From Acidocella sp. (GTDB taxonomy: Bacteria; Pseudomonadota; Alphaproteobacteria; Acetobacterales; Acetobacteraceae): a stretch of 49,091 nt of DNA. Under the pieces are notes generated by a model. The model worked only from the letters and a program-made list of their open reading frames with translations, searched no databases and was not told the DNA's origin. The stretch lies in assembly GCF_027352905.1 (NCBI RefSeq), contig NZ_DAIEIF010000003.1:1-49091 (forward strand), read 5' to 3'. Positions 8,263 through 16,648 of the stretch are shown one piece after another (the first letter of the stretch is position 1; every line of letters starts with the position of its first letter). A program made the translations under genes and the position numbers.

Positions 8263-9915
8263 ATGAAGCGTTGGAATCCTGGTAAATATTTGCAAATTAC
8301 CATTGTGGCGCTCGCGGCCTCCGGCAGCCTTGGGGCGGCCCGCGCGGGAGCGGATCCGCTTATTCTGCGCATTGGCGCAACGCAGCCCATCGATTCGCTA
8401 AATCCTTTCGTATCCCAATCGGACTACAGTCTCGTCATTTATGAATATATATACCCTCATCTCGTTCAATATGATCAGGACCTGAAATTCGTCCCGTATT
8501 TCGCCACGGATTGGCAAACATCTTCTGATGGGCTGAAGTGGATTTTTCATACGGTTCCCGGTGCAACCTGGTCTGATGGCACACCGCTCACCGCCCGGGA
8601 TGTGGTTTTCACGCTCAACATGATCATGCAATACCAGAATGGTCCCACGGGGCAGCTCGCGGGGCTCGTTGCCCACCTCAACAAGGCGGAAGCGCCTGAC
8701 GACAATACGGTCGTGCTGACCTATGCCCAGCCGGTTGCCAATGTATTGGCTCAGATGCAGGCCGTTCCGATTCTGCCCAAAAAAGTCTGGTCTTCTCTGG
8801 CAACGGGCAATGGCACCGGGATCACCACCTTCAATAACACGCCTCCTGAAATTTCGGGTGGTCCGTTTATCCTCACTAAAGCCGTTCCCAATCAGTCAGC
8901 GCTTCTGGTGGCTAATCCCCGATGGTGGGGCAGCGTCAAACCCAAAATCCAGGCGGTAGGATTTCAATTCTACGCAAATGATGATGCCATGGTAATGGCA
9001 ATTTTGTCTCATCAAATTGATTTGGCCGGCGAGCAAATCCCCCCGACAGCGGTGGCCACTCTGAAACAGGCGGGGGTGTCTGTGGAGACGATGCCGAGCG
9101 TGTCGTTCAAAACATTCATCATAAATACCAACCCAAGCAAGAAAAATAATCGCGAGTTGTTGGATCCGCGAGTGCGGGAGGCCTTTGAGTATGCCACAGA
9201 CCGGGACGCGATCATCCGCACCGCGTGGCTGGGCTTGGCGACGGCGGGCTCGACGATCGTCGCTCCGGTCACCGGGTGGCACGATGATTCCATCCAGCCT
9301 TTGCCTTTCGATCCAGGTAAGGCCAACCAAATTCTCGATTCTCTGGGCTATAAGAAACAGCCGAACGGAATCCGGCTCGCCAACGGTCATCCAATGGCCT
9401 ATGATGTCGTGTTCCCGACCGAGGAGAACGGGACTGGTGACCGGACGTTCCAAATTTTGCAAAATGATTTCACGCAGATTGGAGTCTCCATCATCCAACG
9501 AAAAATGGATCCGACCGCCGCCACCACGGCAATCCAAGGAACGGATGGAAGATACACTGATTTCGACCTTGCCATGTGGAATTGGACGCCGGTGGTCGAC
9601 CCTGATTTCGTTTTGAGCGTGATGACCTGTGCGGCCCTGGGCAATAATAGCGATAGCGGGTATTGCGACCACGGCTATGACCAGATGTATCAAGCGCAGA
9701 GCACGATGCTTGACCCGGCGCAGCGGCATCTCGAAGTCGATAAAATGCAGGAAAAAATTTACACTGACCGGCCCTATATCGTTCTCGATTATCCAGACGT
9801 CATCGAGGCCCACAGCAAGGATTGGACCGGTTTCGTTTTGTCGCCTTTGATCGGGTCGGTTAATAATTTATCTACACAAACTCTGCTCGCGGTAACAAAA
9901 TCCGCTTCGCCCTAA
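8263..9915 (+). CDS. Peptide ABC transporter periplasmic substrate-binding protein (SBP family 5)
   Basis: This 550-residue protein begins with a Sec signal peptide: MKRWNPGK basic region, hydrophobic core ITIVALAASGSLGAA, probable cleavage after ARA-G around residue 29. It then follows the DppA/OppA family, including the early segment IGATQPIDSLNPFVSQSDYSLVIYE (split here over residues about 35-60) and the TWSDGTPLTARDVVFTL region. The ATG at 8263 is preferred to an upstream GTG because GGGGG lies six nt upstream and the signal peptide then starts correctly. It delivers ligand to the DppBC-DF importer encoded divergently. Family 5 proteins bind peptides, but also opines, glutathione and sugars, so ligand identity is uncertain. 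Confidence 0.92.
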   Translation: MKRWNPGKYLQITIVALAASGSLGAARAGADPLILRIGATQPIDSLNPFVSQSDYSLVIYEYIYPHLVQYDQDLKFVPYFATDWQTSSDGLKWIFHTVPGATWSDGTPLTARDVVFTLNMIMQYQNGPTGQLAGLVAHLNKAEAPDDNTVVLTYAQPVANVLAQMQAVPILPKKVWSSLATGNGTGITTFNNTPPEISGGPFILTKAVPNQSALLVANPRWWGSVKPKIQAVGFQFYANDDAMVMAILSHQIDLAGEQIPPTAVATLKQAGVSVETMPSVSFKTFIINTNPSKKNNRELLDPRVREAFEYATDRDAIIRTAWLGLATAGSTIVAPVTGWHDDSIQPLPFDPGKANQILDSLGYKKQPNGIRLANGHPMAYDVVFPTEENGTGDRTFQILQNDFTQIGVSIIQRKMDPTAATTAIQGTDGRYTDFDLAMWNWTPVVDPDFVLSVMTCAALGNNSDSGYCDHGYDQMYQAQSTMLDPAQRHLEVDKMQEKIYTDRPYIVLDYPDVIEAHSKDWTGFVLSPLIGSVNNLSTQTLLAVTKSASP

Positions 9916-9939
9916 TTTTGGATCGGACAGAAAAAGCTG

Positions 9940-11205
9940 ATGTTAGACGTGTCCAACTCGGTTGATCTCTCACTTTATCCGGATGGTACTATTTTCGATC
10001 CGAAAGACGGGCTGCGCATTGGCGGATGCCGGCTTGATGACGTCGCCAGAGAATTTGGCACACCCGCCTATGTCCTTGATGAGTTTTCATTGAGAAACCG
10101 GGCGCGGCGCTATATAAATGCGTTCCGGGCGCTTCACGCCAATTCCCATATATTTTTTGCATCCAAATCGTTCCCGTCCACACCTGTAATTCGGGTTCTT
10201 GCCGAGGAGGGGTGTGGCGTAGATGTGGCGGCCGAGGGTGAATTGCTGATGGCGCTGCGGGCGGGCGCCGACCCAGCTAGAATGGTCTTTCATGGCAATG
10301 CAAAATCAGACGCGGATGTGAAAGCCGCTATCAAGGCAAATATAGGTTATTTCGTTATCGATAATTTCGATGACGTGCGGAGGATTAAGGCTTTTGCCGA
10401 GCGGCCGGTAAAAGCCTTGCTGCGGGTTAGTCCGTCTATTGTGGCTGAGACTCATAAAAGTATGGCAACGGGCCATGACGAATCTAAATTTGGGATACCT
10501 TCGGTGCAGGTTGCCGATGCGATTAGCCTGATTCAGGCGGAACCGTTGATCGATTTGCGTGGCCTTCATTTTCATATCGGTTCCCAGGTATTAAAGCTCG
10601 ATCAGTTCGAGGCGGCGATAGAGGCGGTGGCTAGGCTGCCGCGCTTCCCTGTCTATGACCTTGGTGGTGGCTTGGGGGAGCGCTATATACGGGGTGACCA
10701 TGCGCCCAGCATCGAATTATATGCTGAGCGCGTGGTAAGAGCAGTGCACAAGCATCTGGGAGAGAATGTCGAGATCATTCTTGAGCCTGGCCGCTCCCTG
10801 ATCGCAAAAAGCGGCGTGTCCTTATACCGTGTCGTTACGGTGAAGTGCGGATTGCGCACCCATGTCGCGGTGGATGGCGGCATGGGTGATAACCTTGAAG
10901 TCTCGCTTTATGGCCAGAAATTCGAGCCTGCGATGGTAAAGCCTGGCGGCAGAATGGAAATTTGCGACGTTGTCGGAAGGCATTGCGAATCCGGCGATAC
11001 CCTGGCGGTGAACGCTCCCCTTAATGACCCGCAGGTAGGTGATCTGCTCGTCGTGCCGGTGACCGGCGCTTATTGTTTTACGATGGCTAATAATTACAAT
11101 GCTGCCTTGAAGCCGCCAGTTGTGTTTTGTTCCGGCGGCCGGTCGCGTCTTGCGGTGCGGCGCGAGACCTTCGACGATTTGATCGCGCGGGATGTCTTGA
11201 ACTGA
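9940..11205 (+). CDS. LysA-like PLP-dependent amino acid decarboxylase (fold type III)
   Basis: This 421-residue alanine-racemase-fold enzyme resembles diaminopimelate decarboxylase. Lys76 in FFASKSFPS is the predicted PLP Schiff-base lysine. Other family motifs are HFHIGSQ (His212), the GGGLG phosphate loop, EPGRSLIA, the active-site Cys349 in HCESGD, and GAYCFTMANNYN near the C-terminus. Catalysis would be alpha-decarboxylation of an amino acid with D or meso stereochemistry. It lies 24 bp after the binding protein gene and overlaps the next gene by one base, so it is probably a catabolic paralogue rather than the housekeeping lysine gene. True DAP activity cannot be excluded. Confidence 0.82.
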   Translation: MLDVSNSVDLSLYPDGTIFDPKDGLRIGGCRLDDVAREFGTPAYVLDEFSLRNRARRYINAFRALHANSHIFFASKSFPSTPVIRVLAEEGCGVDVAAEGELLMALRAGADPARMVFHGNAKSDADVKAAIKANIGYFVIDNFDDVRRIKAFAERPVKALLRVSPSIVAETHKSMATGHDESKFGIPSVQVADAISLIQAEPLIDLRGLHFHIGSQVLKLDQFEAAIEAVARLPRFPVYDLGGGLGERYIRGDHAPSIELYAERVVRAVHKHLGENVEIILEPGRSLIAKSGVSLYRVVTVKCGLRTHVAVDGGMGDNLEVSLYGQKFEPAMVKPGGRMEICDVVGRHCESGDTLAVNAPLNDPQVGDLLVVPVTGAYCFTMANNYNAALKPPVVFCSGGRSRLAVRRETFDDLIARDVLN

Positions 11206-12857
11206 TGCAGAATCAAGATGAATATTTGCGGGAGATAGCGGGGTGGGCGGAAAGCCTCACGAAAATATGGCCGCTGCCGGGCGGAGTGATGGGTCTGCTC
11301 GACGCTGAGGGCCGGATGGAGGCCGTTGCGTTTGGTCGTTCGGACCTAGAGCGAAACATCGCTGCCCATCCTGACGACATGTTCATGATCGGCTCGATCA
11401 GCAAAATATTTCTGGCACTGATCACGGTTCATCTCGCCGGGCTCGGATTCTTGAACCTGGATGATCGCGTCAATGATCATCTTTCCTGGCTTCAGCCTTC
11501 CCTCGGCGCTGGTGTCAAAATTCGCCATCTCTTGCTTCATACGGGCGGCCTGGTGAAGGGGGCGGATGCGTTTCCTGATGAATTAGCCCAAATCTGGGAA
11601 GCGCGCCGTGGCACGAGCGGTGGCAAACCTGGGCATTTCTTTCACTATTCGAATCTTGGCTACATCCTGCTGGGGTGCATTCTGCGCGCCGCAACGGGGG
11701 AGAGTTTGCCCGTTCTGTACCGGCGTTGTCTGCTAGAACCGTTAGGAATGACGCGCAGCTTGGTTGGGGTGACAAATGCGGATCGTGCTCGCCTGGTCCA
11801 AGGCTATAACCCGGCGCGGGATGATTGGCCATGGGCGCCAGGAGACGCGCTGAGCCCGGCCCCCTGGTTTGAGGTCAACGGCGCGGATGGCAATATCGCC
11901 ACGACTGTCCATGAGCTTTTGCGATTCGCCGCGCTGCTCCGCGATGACGGTCAGTTCGAGGGGCGTTCCATAGTTCCATCGTCCGTGCTTCAAAAAATGC
12001 GCGGATACCGTGCGCCGGGGGGTGAAGACATCGCCTTGTTCGGTGAGACGGTGAGCGAGAGCCGCTATGGCCTCGGCGTCAATGTTGAAACCGTTCTCGG
12101 CTCGCCCTGTCTTAGCCATGGCGGAGGAATGGTAGGGTATAGCAGTTTTTTATTGATAGACCTTGGCAGGCGGATCGCGCTGGTGGTGTTGACGAACGCG
12201 CCAGGAGAATGTCCCGTGGCGCAAGTGATCGCCCGTGTTGCGCACCTCGGATTATGCAATCCAGAACGGGTCGAGGCGGCGATGAAACAGAGCCTTCTCC
12301 GCGCGAATGATGATGGAATCGTCACTACTTCGCATAGGTTATTTTTGCATGCGACTGGATCGAGGCGAGGACGTCCGGCTGAGGTCACGCTGACGCCGAA
12401 CGACGATGAAATTGAAGTGATCGGCGGTGGCATCAAGGCGACGCTGCACCGGGATTGGAGTGGACAGTTTGTCACGTCCCACCCTTTACTCCGGGATTTT
12501 CGCTTCTGCCGTACCAAGGATGGATGGGAGCATGGCGACGCCATATACAAGGCCAAAAAATCGGACTCGACGGCAAAGAGAGAGCCTCATCCCGCCGTGG
12601 GGCAATATCGCAGCTACTCGCCCTGGTTTCCCCGGTTTCGTATCATTGAGCGTGAAAATAGCCTGTTTTTGTCGGCTCCTGGCGGGGTGGAGGCCCCAGG
12701 CGGGGATATGCGTCTCGTCCAGCTATCCCCCGGATATTTTCGTATCGGAGATGAGGCGCATCTGCCTGAACGGTTGACTTTGGGCCCGATGGTGGAAGGT
12801 AAGGTAATAACGGTCAATCGGGATGGTTGCGTGTACTCCCGTGCATTTATGGAGTGA
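11205..12857 (+). CDS. Serine hydrolase of the beta-lactamase / class C PBP family
   Basis: This 550-residue protein has the beta-lactamase/DD-peptidase fold. The nucleophile motif is SISK (Ser64-Lys67), the second motif YSN in HYSNLGY, and the third motif HGG in SHGGGMVGYSS. Residues beyond about 380 form an extra C-terminal beta-rich part, as in D-aminopeptidase-like and esterase-like members. No signal peptide is present, so it is predicted cytoplasmic, which argues against a cell-wall or antibiotic-resistance role. The start ATG shares one base with the upstream stop (TGATG). In context it probably hydrolyses an imported peptide, amide or ester upstream of the decarboxylase step. Confidence 0.85.
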   Translation: MQNQDEYLREIAGWAESLTKIWPLPGGVMGLLDAEGRMEAVAFGRSDLERNIAAHPDDMFMIGSISKIFLALITVHLAGLGFLNLDDRVNDHLSWLQPSLGAGVKIRHLLLHTGGLVKGADAFPDELAQIWEARRGTSGGKPGHFFHYSNLGYILLGCILRAATGESLPVLYRRCLLEPLGMTRSLVGVTNADRARLVQGYNPARDDWPWAPGDALSPAPWFEVNGADGNIATTVHELLRFAALLRDDGQFEGRSIVPSSVLQKMRGYRAPGGEDIALFGETVSESRYGLGVNVETVLGSPCLSHGGGMVGYSSFLLIDLGRRIALVVLTNAPGECPVAQVIARVAHLGLCNPERVEAAMKQSLLRANDDGIVTTSHRLFLHATGSRRGRPAEVTLTPNDDEIEVIGGGIKATLHRDWSGQFVTSHPLLRDFRFCRTKDGWEHGDAIYKAKKSDSTAKREPHPAVGQYRSYSPWFPRFRIIERENSLFLSAPGGVEAPGGDMRLVQLSPGYFRIGDEAHLPERLTLGPMVEGKVITVNRDGCVYSRAFME

Positions 12858-12912
12858 TCTCCTCAATCGCATGATAGGAAAATTGGAAAAATAATTTGAT
12901 ACGGAGGCAAAA

Positions 12913-14067
12913 GTGAAATCATCGTGGTTTGAATTTCGGTTTCGTCTGGTATTGTTGTCGGCCTCGTCTTTGCTTTGTGCGCACAGCGCTTTCGCGCTGA
13001 GCCAACCCGATCCCATTATGATCGATGGGGGGCCGCTTGGCCCTATTCAGCTTTCGGGCGGGGCTGATGGATATTTTTATGAGCAGAGCGGAACATCCAG
13101 TAGCAGCGGCTCCAGTACATTGGGCAGCAACGAAAATGGCGTGAATCTCGGATCAGCCCTGATTCAGCTGCAAAAGACGACAGGCGTAATCCAATTCAAC
13201 ATGGAAATCGCCGCGACGGACGGAACCCCTACCCTTGGCGAAGCAATCGGCAAAGCAGATGTGGATTCGGTCGGCACCAGCCCGCTTTATGTGGGGACGA
13301 TCACCATCGCTCCCACAGGGATGCCATTTAAACTCACAGCGGGCGAGGTGGACTGTGTGGAAGGCCCGGAATCATCCTTCAGTTGGAATAACGCTAATCT
13401 CTTCTTGAGTTCATTATATTCAGTGGAAAATGGCCCCAGCCGGGGCGTCGAAGTTGATTACACTCATGGCCCGCTGACCGCGACGGTGATTTACGGTGAT
13501 GGCTGGGACACGGGCGTTTTTAACTTCCTCCAAGCCGCGCTTGATTTTCAGTTCAATGACAATAATGAGCTTGACATCTATTATGGCGGCAATCTCGGCC
13601 GGACAGGACTGAACACCCGCACCTATACCGGCACTTCTGTGGCCGATTTTGGTCCTTATTTCATGAACTCCCAGATGTTTGGCGCATATTATTCCTACAC
13701 ACACGGAAATCTAAATCTCTTGCCCGAAATCCAATATGTGTATGCGAAAGTTGACCATCAGATTGGCATTGATAATTTTACAAGCAATTTTGGCGCGGCG
13801 CTGATTACTGATTATAACTTCGAAAATTCTCCTTATTCATTGGGAGGAATGGCGGAATATTTCACCAGCAATGGTCTGGGGGACTGGTTCATTGCGCCCG
13901 GCGCCCAAGGATTCGGGGTGGAAGCGACTCCGTCCTGGCAATATAAACATCTCTTCCTCCGCGCATCGGTAGGCTTTCTGCACCTCATCACAGGCGGAGC
14001 CTACGGTAATAGCGGCAACGGTAAAAATGTCGTCCAGACAGGGCTAAACGGCGGAATAATTTTTTAA
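12913..14067 (+). CDS. Outer-membrane beta-barrel porin-like protein (BBP2/OmpL-like)
   Basis: This 384-residue protein has a signal peptide (basic FRFRL, hydrophobic LVLLSASSLLCAHSAFA, cleavage near residue 29). After it comes a pattern of alternating hydrophobic strands and Gly/Asn/Ser-rich turns, ending in the terminal Phe typical of barrels assembled by BamA. The start is GTG at 12913 with GGAGG six nt upstream. It follows the serine hydrolase gene by 55 bp and ends at a strong terminator, making it the last gene of the plus-strand operon. It probably passes the operon's substrate across the outer membrane. Confidence 0.85.
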   Translation: MKSSWFEFRFRLVLLSASSLLCAHSAFALSQPDPIMIDGGPLGPIQLSGGADGYFYEQSGTSSSSGSSTLGSNENGVNLGSALIQLQKTTGVIQFNMEIAATDGTPTLGEAIGKADVDSVGTSPLYVGTITIAPTGMPFKLTAGEVDCVEGPESSFSWNNANLFLSSLYSVENGPSRGVEVDYTHGPLTATVIYGDGWDTGVFNFLQAALDFQFNDNNELDIYYGGNLGRTGLNTRTYTGTSVADFGPYFMNSQMFGAYYSYTHGNLNLLPEIQYVYAKVDHQIGIDNFTSNFGAALITDYNFENSPYSLGGMAEYFTSNGLGDWFIAPGAQGFGVEATPSWQYKHLFLRASVGFLHLITGGAYGNSGNGKNVVQTGLNGGIIF

Positions 14068-14082
14068 GTCCCAGGAGCAAAG

Positions 14083-14109
14083 AAAAAGCCGTCTTTGAGA
14101 CGGCTTTTT
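14083..14109. terminator. Bidirectional intrinsic terminator
   Basis: An 11-bp perfect stem (AAAAAGCCGTC / GACGGCTTTTT) with loop TTTGA lies between the convergent porin and GntR genes. Each strand ends in a T-run, so it can stop transcription from both sides. Confidence 0.92.
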
Positions 14110-14117
14110 CCAATTCT

Positions 14118-14954
14118 TCATGCCCGCCGGTTTTTTTTATACTTCATTTTCCGATTTTGAATTGACCATTCAATATCATCTTTTAAGGTAAGAATTTCTC
14201 CGGTTCGGTTACTCGTCGTGTAAAAAACAAAATCAGCGGCGCGGTAGCTCTGGCACCAGCAATCGAAGGCAGTGCCATCGCTGGTGAGACTAACTCCCCG
14301 TATACGCACGATCTGTTCATTCCGGCGCAGATGAAGTTCCTGCTGTTCCATCAAGGAAGGGCGCACCACCTCGAAATATTGTTCGGTGCGGTCATCAATG
14401 AGCGCGTAATGTTCCCGCAGGAACCGATAGAGCGAACCCCCCTGGCTTAGCTCTTGATGATCCAGGACCGGGACGAGGGTTAGAGGTAAGATCGCCTGTT
14501 CTAGGATGGAAGGGGAATTCCGGACCCGGCGCAAACGCACGATTTCCCATACCGTATCTTTTTCTTGAAGGTTCAAAACCTGCGCCACTTCCCGGTTGGG
14601 AAACCCGGTGCTGATACGCAAAAGCTCAGTGGAAAGTTCAACCTTAAAATCGGCGGGGGCCAGCGTTTCAAGGAGTCCGCCAGGCCGGCTCGGGTCACTT
14701 ATAATGCGCTGATGTGCAACAAACGTACCCACGCCTTGCTGGCGGATGATCCGGCCTTCATTTTCCAGCCTGTCCAGGGCGTGGCGAACGGAGATGAGGC
14801 TAACTCCCGACATTTTCACCAGCTCGGTGGCGCTGGGCAGGCGGTCACCAGCATTCATGCTGTTTTCAGTGATCAAATTCAGGATCATCTCGTAAACAAG
14901 CTGATGACGCAGTTTCTTCTTCCTGTCGGGAGTGTCCGCGGCCGGATACAGCAT
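14118..14954 (-). CDS. GntR-family transcriptional regulator, HutC subfamily (UTRA domain)
   Basis: This 278-residue protein has an N-terminal winged helix (residues about 15-85, with GDRLPSATELVKMSGVS and VRHALDRLENEGRI split across the DNA-reading helices). A C-terminal UTRA effector domain runs from about 100 to 250. UTRA regulators include NagR/DasR (amino-sugar phosphates), FrlR (fructoselysine locus) and HutC. The ATG at 14954 has AGGAGAGG directly upstream. It sits between the uptake operon and the permease-kinase-deaminase operon, divergent from the latter, which makes it the prime candidate regulator of both. The effector is likely a phosphorylated amino sugar or related intermediate; this is inference. 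Confidence 0.9.
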   Translation of the reverse strand: MLYPAADTPDRKKKLRHQLVYEMILNLITENSMNAGDRLPSATELVKMSGVSLISVRHALDRLENEGRIIRQQGVGTFVAHQRIISDPSRPGGLLETLAPADFKVELSTELLRISTGFPNREVAQVLNLQEKDTVWEIVRLRRVRNSPSILEQAILPLTLVPVLDHQELSQGGSLYRFLREHYALIDDRTEQYFEVVRPSLMEQQELHLRRNEQIVRIRGVSLTSDGTAFDCWCQSYRAADFVFYTTSNRTGEILTLKDDIEWSIQNRKMKYKKNRRA

Positions 14955-15003
14955 TTTCCTCTCCTGGAAATTTGCCGGACCATATCAGAAAAGGCGTAAA
15001 AGC

Positions 15004-15044
15004 GCAAAAGCTCCTGCCATGCCCGGCTTGGTTTCAGCTTTTGC
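15004..15044. repeat. 9-bp inverted repeat in the GntR/permease spacer
   Basis: GCAAAAGCT (15004-15012) and AGCTTTTGC (15036-15044) are exact reverse complements separated by 23 nt. They lie 50 bp upstream of the GntR start and 130 bp upstream of the permease. It could be a looped operator for autoregulation or a transcript hairpin. Confidence 0.4.
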
Positions 15045-15097
15045 TGGATTTTATAATGCTAACGATATGCTTGACGGGTGATTGGCGTCCATGGAAA

Positions 15098-15114
15098 ATA
15101 TACTCAATATAATG
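15098..15114 (+). promoter_or_regulatory. ATATACTnnnTATAAT box B upstream of the APC permease
   Basis: It matches box A at 8122-8138 in 14 of 17 bases with identical internal spacing. It lies about 60 bp upstream of the permease start and contains a consensus -10 (15108-15113). No well-spaced -35 was found (TTGGCG at 15082-15087 gives a 20-nt gap), which slightly favours an operator or activator-dependent promoter. Confidence 0.45.
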
Positions 15115-15175
15115 AGGCGGTAGGCGCCGTTCTCGGTGGAAAATTTAACGGAATAGGAAAAAAGGAGAGGTTAAC

Positions 15176-16570
15176 ATGGAGGGTGATGGACTTAAGCGTA
15201 ACGCGCTTGGCATTGGCGATGCCATCATCATTGGGCTGTCGAGTTCAGGACCAGCACAAACAATGGCTGTCAGCCTGGCGGGTATCGTCGCGGCCAGCGG
15301 CTACGCTGGGATTTTGCCGATTCTTATATCTTTCATCCCCATGCTGGGGATTGCCATCGCCTATCAGCGGCTCAACCGGTGGGACCAGAGCTCGGGCGCC
15401 ACTTATAGCTGGGTGGCGCGGAGCCTCAATCCCATGCTCGGCTTTCTCGCCGGATGGATGATTCTTCTTTATTACACGGTTGGTACATCCAGCCTCACGA
15501 TTCCCTGCGGCACCTATACGCTGCAATTATTGGCTCCGCATCTTGTTAACAATAATCTGGCGGTTGGCCTCGTGGGCGCCGCCTGGGATATTTTGGTCAC
15601 ATTATTGGCATTGTGCGCCATCCGCGTGGCCGCCCGGTTCGAGTGGATGATCGCGATTTTTGAATATCTCATTCTGGGTTTCTTTGCTTTGCTGGGGATT
15701 GTTTGGGTATTTACCAGCAAAACCGCCGTCCCGCTTTCCGCCGATTGGTTTACCATCAAAGGGGCTGGCGGTGTTAAAGGTCTGGTCGCCGGTATTCTCA
15801 TCGCCTGCTTTATGTATTCAGGATGGGACGCGGCTGTGTACGTTAATGAGGAAACACACAATCCGGCCGTCAATCCGGGCCGGGCGGCGATTGCGAGCGT
15901 GGTGATTCTCGCCATTTTTTATAGTGTCGCGACTTTTGGCTTCCAAGGTGTGCTCAGCGGGCAGGAGTTGCAGGCAAATGCCGGCAACGCTTTGGCGGTG
16001 ATCGCCAACCGCCTGTTGCCGGGCCCATGGAGTTCGGTGATGAGCCTGGTCGTCCTCACCGGCACCATCGCCAGCCTGCAGGCCGCAGTCATTTCCGCAG
16101 CCCGCATCGGCTTTGCCATGGCGAATGACCGGGTGATGCCCACCTTCTTCCGCCTGACAAGCCCGCGCAGCGGCTCTCCCTACGCGGTCACGATTTTTAT
16201 GGGCGCTATTAATTTAATTTTTCTGGCCTTGTCTCTTTTCACCAGCGGCATCGGCAGCGCCTTGTCCAACATTGTCAGCGCTCTCGGCCTCATTGCCCTT
16301 TTGTTTTATGGCCTCACCGCGTTCACCGCCATTTGGTGTTTCCGCCGTGAGCTGCACTCCAGCCTCGCCAATTTTTTTCTGGGAGGGGTTCTTCCCGGTG
16401 TCGGCGTGATCTTCAGCGTGGCGATGATCATCCTGTCCATCACAACCGGGGCGACGAATACCATTATTCTGATTTACGGCCTCGGCTCCATCATCATCGG
16501 CGCGCTGGTGGCTCTCTTCCTGCGCTTCACGGGCAAAACCGGCTTCTTCCGGGGCGAAATCAACACGTAA
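15176..16570 (+). CDS. APC-superfamily amino acid/amine permease
   Basis: This 464-residue integral inner-membrane protein has about 12 helices. The N-terminal signature GIGDAIIIGLSSSGPAQ resembles the substrate-binding helix 1 of the APC family, and WDQSSGATYSWVAR matches the segment after helix 2. The ATG is preceded by AAGGAGAGG. Members carry amino acids, polyamines or sugar-amino acid adducts such as fructoselysine (FrlA). It leads a four-gene operon with an aminotransferase-fold enzyme, a sugar kinase and a NagB-like deaminase. This context favours an amino-sugar, glycated amino acid or amine as cargo rather than a plain proteinogenic amino acid. Confidence 0.9.
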   Translation: MEGDGLKRNALGIGDAIIIGLSSSGPAQTMAVSLAGIVAASGYAGILPILISFIPMLGIAIAYQRLNRWDQSSGATYSWVARSLNPMLGFLAGWMILLYYTVGTSSLTIPCGTYTLQLLAPHLVNNNLAVGLVGAAWDILVTLLALCAIRVAARFEWMIAIFEYLILGFFALLGIVWVFTSKTAVPLSADWFTIKGAGGVKGLVAGILIACFMYSGWDAAVYVNEETHNPAVNPGRAAIASVVILAIFYSVATFGFQGVLSGQELQANAGNALAVIANRLLPGPWSSVMSLVVLTGTIASLQAAVISAARIGFAMANDRVMPTFFRLTSPRSGSPYAVTIFMGAINLIFLALSLFTSGIGSALSNIVSALGLIALLFYGLTAFTAIWCFRRELHSSLANFFLGGVLPGVGVIFSVAMIILSITTGATNTIILIYGLGSIIIGALVALFLRFTGKTGFFRGEINT

Positions 16571-16607
16571 AGGAATCAAAATAAAATCGAATGCCGCTAT
16601 TGTACCC

Positions 16608-16627
16608 ATTATACATACCCAGTATAT
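16608..16627 (-). promoter_or_regulatory. Box C: ATATACT...TATAAT with wider spacing
   Basis: On the minus strand ATATACT (16627-16621) is followed by TATAAT (16613-16608) with 7 nt between them, against 3 nt in boxes A and B. The adjacent core TATATTGAGT (16623-16632) is the exact complement of bases in box B. It lies within 40 bp of the aminotransferase start. It could be an internal operator or promoter. Confidence 0.35.
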
Positions 16628-16648
16628 TGAGTGGCGAGGAGAACAATC

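Noticed and set aside
11205-12857. Antibiotic-resistance beta-lactamase
   Set aside because: No signal peptide and an operon with a peptide importer and decarboxylase argue for an intracellular catabolic hydrolase.
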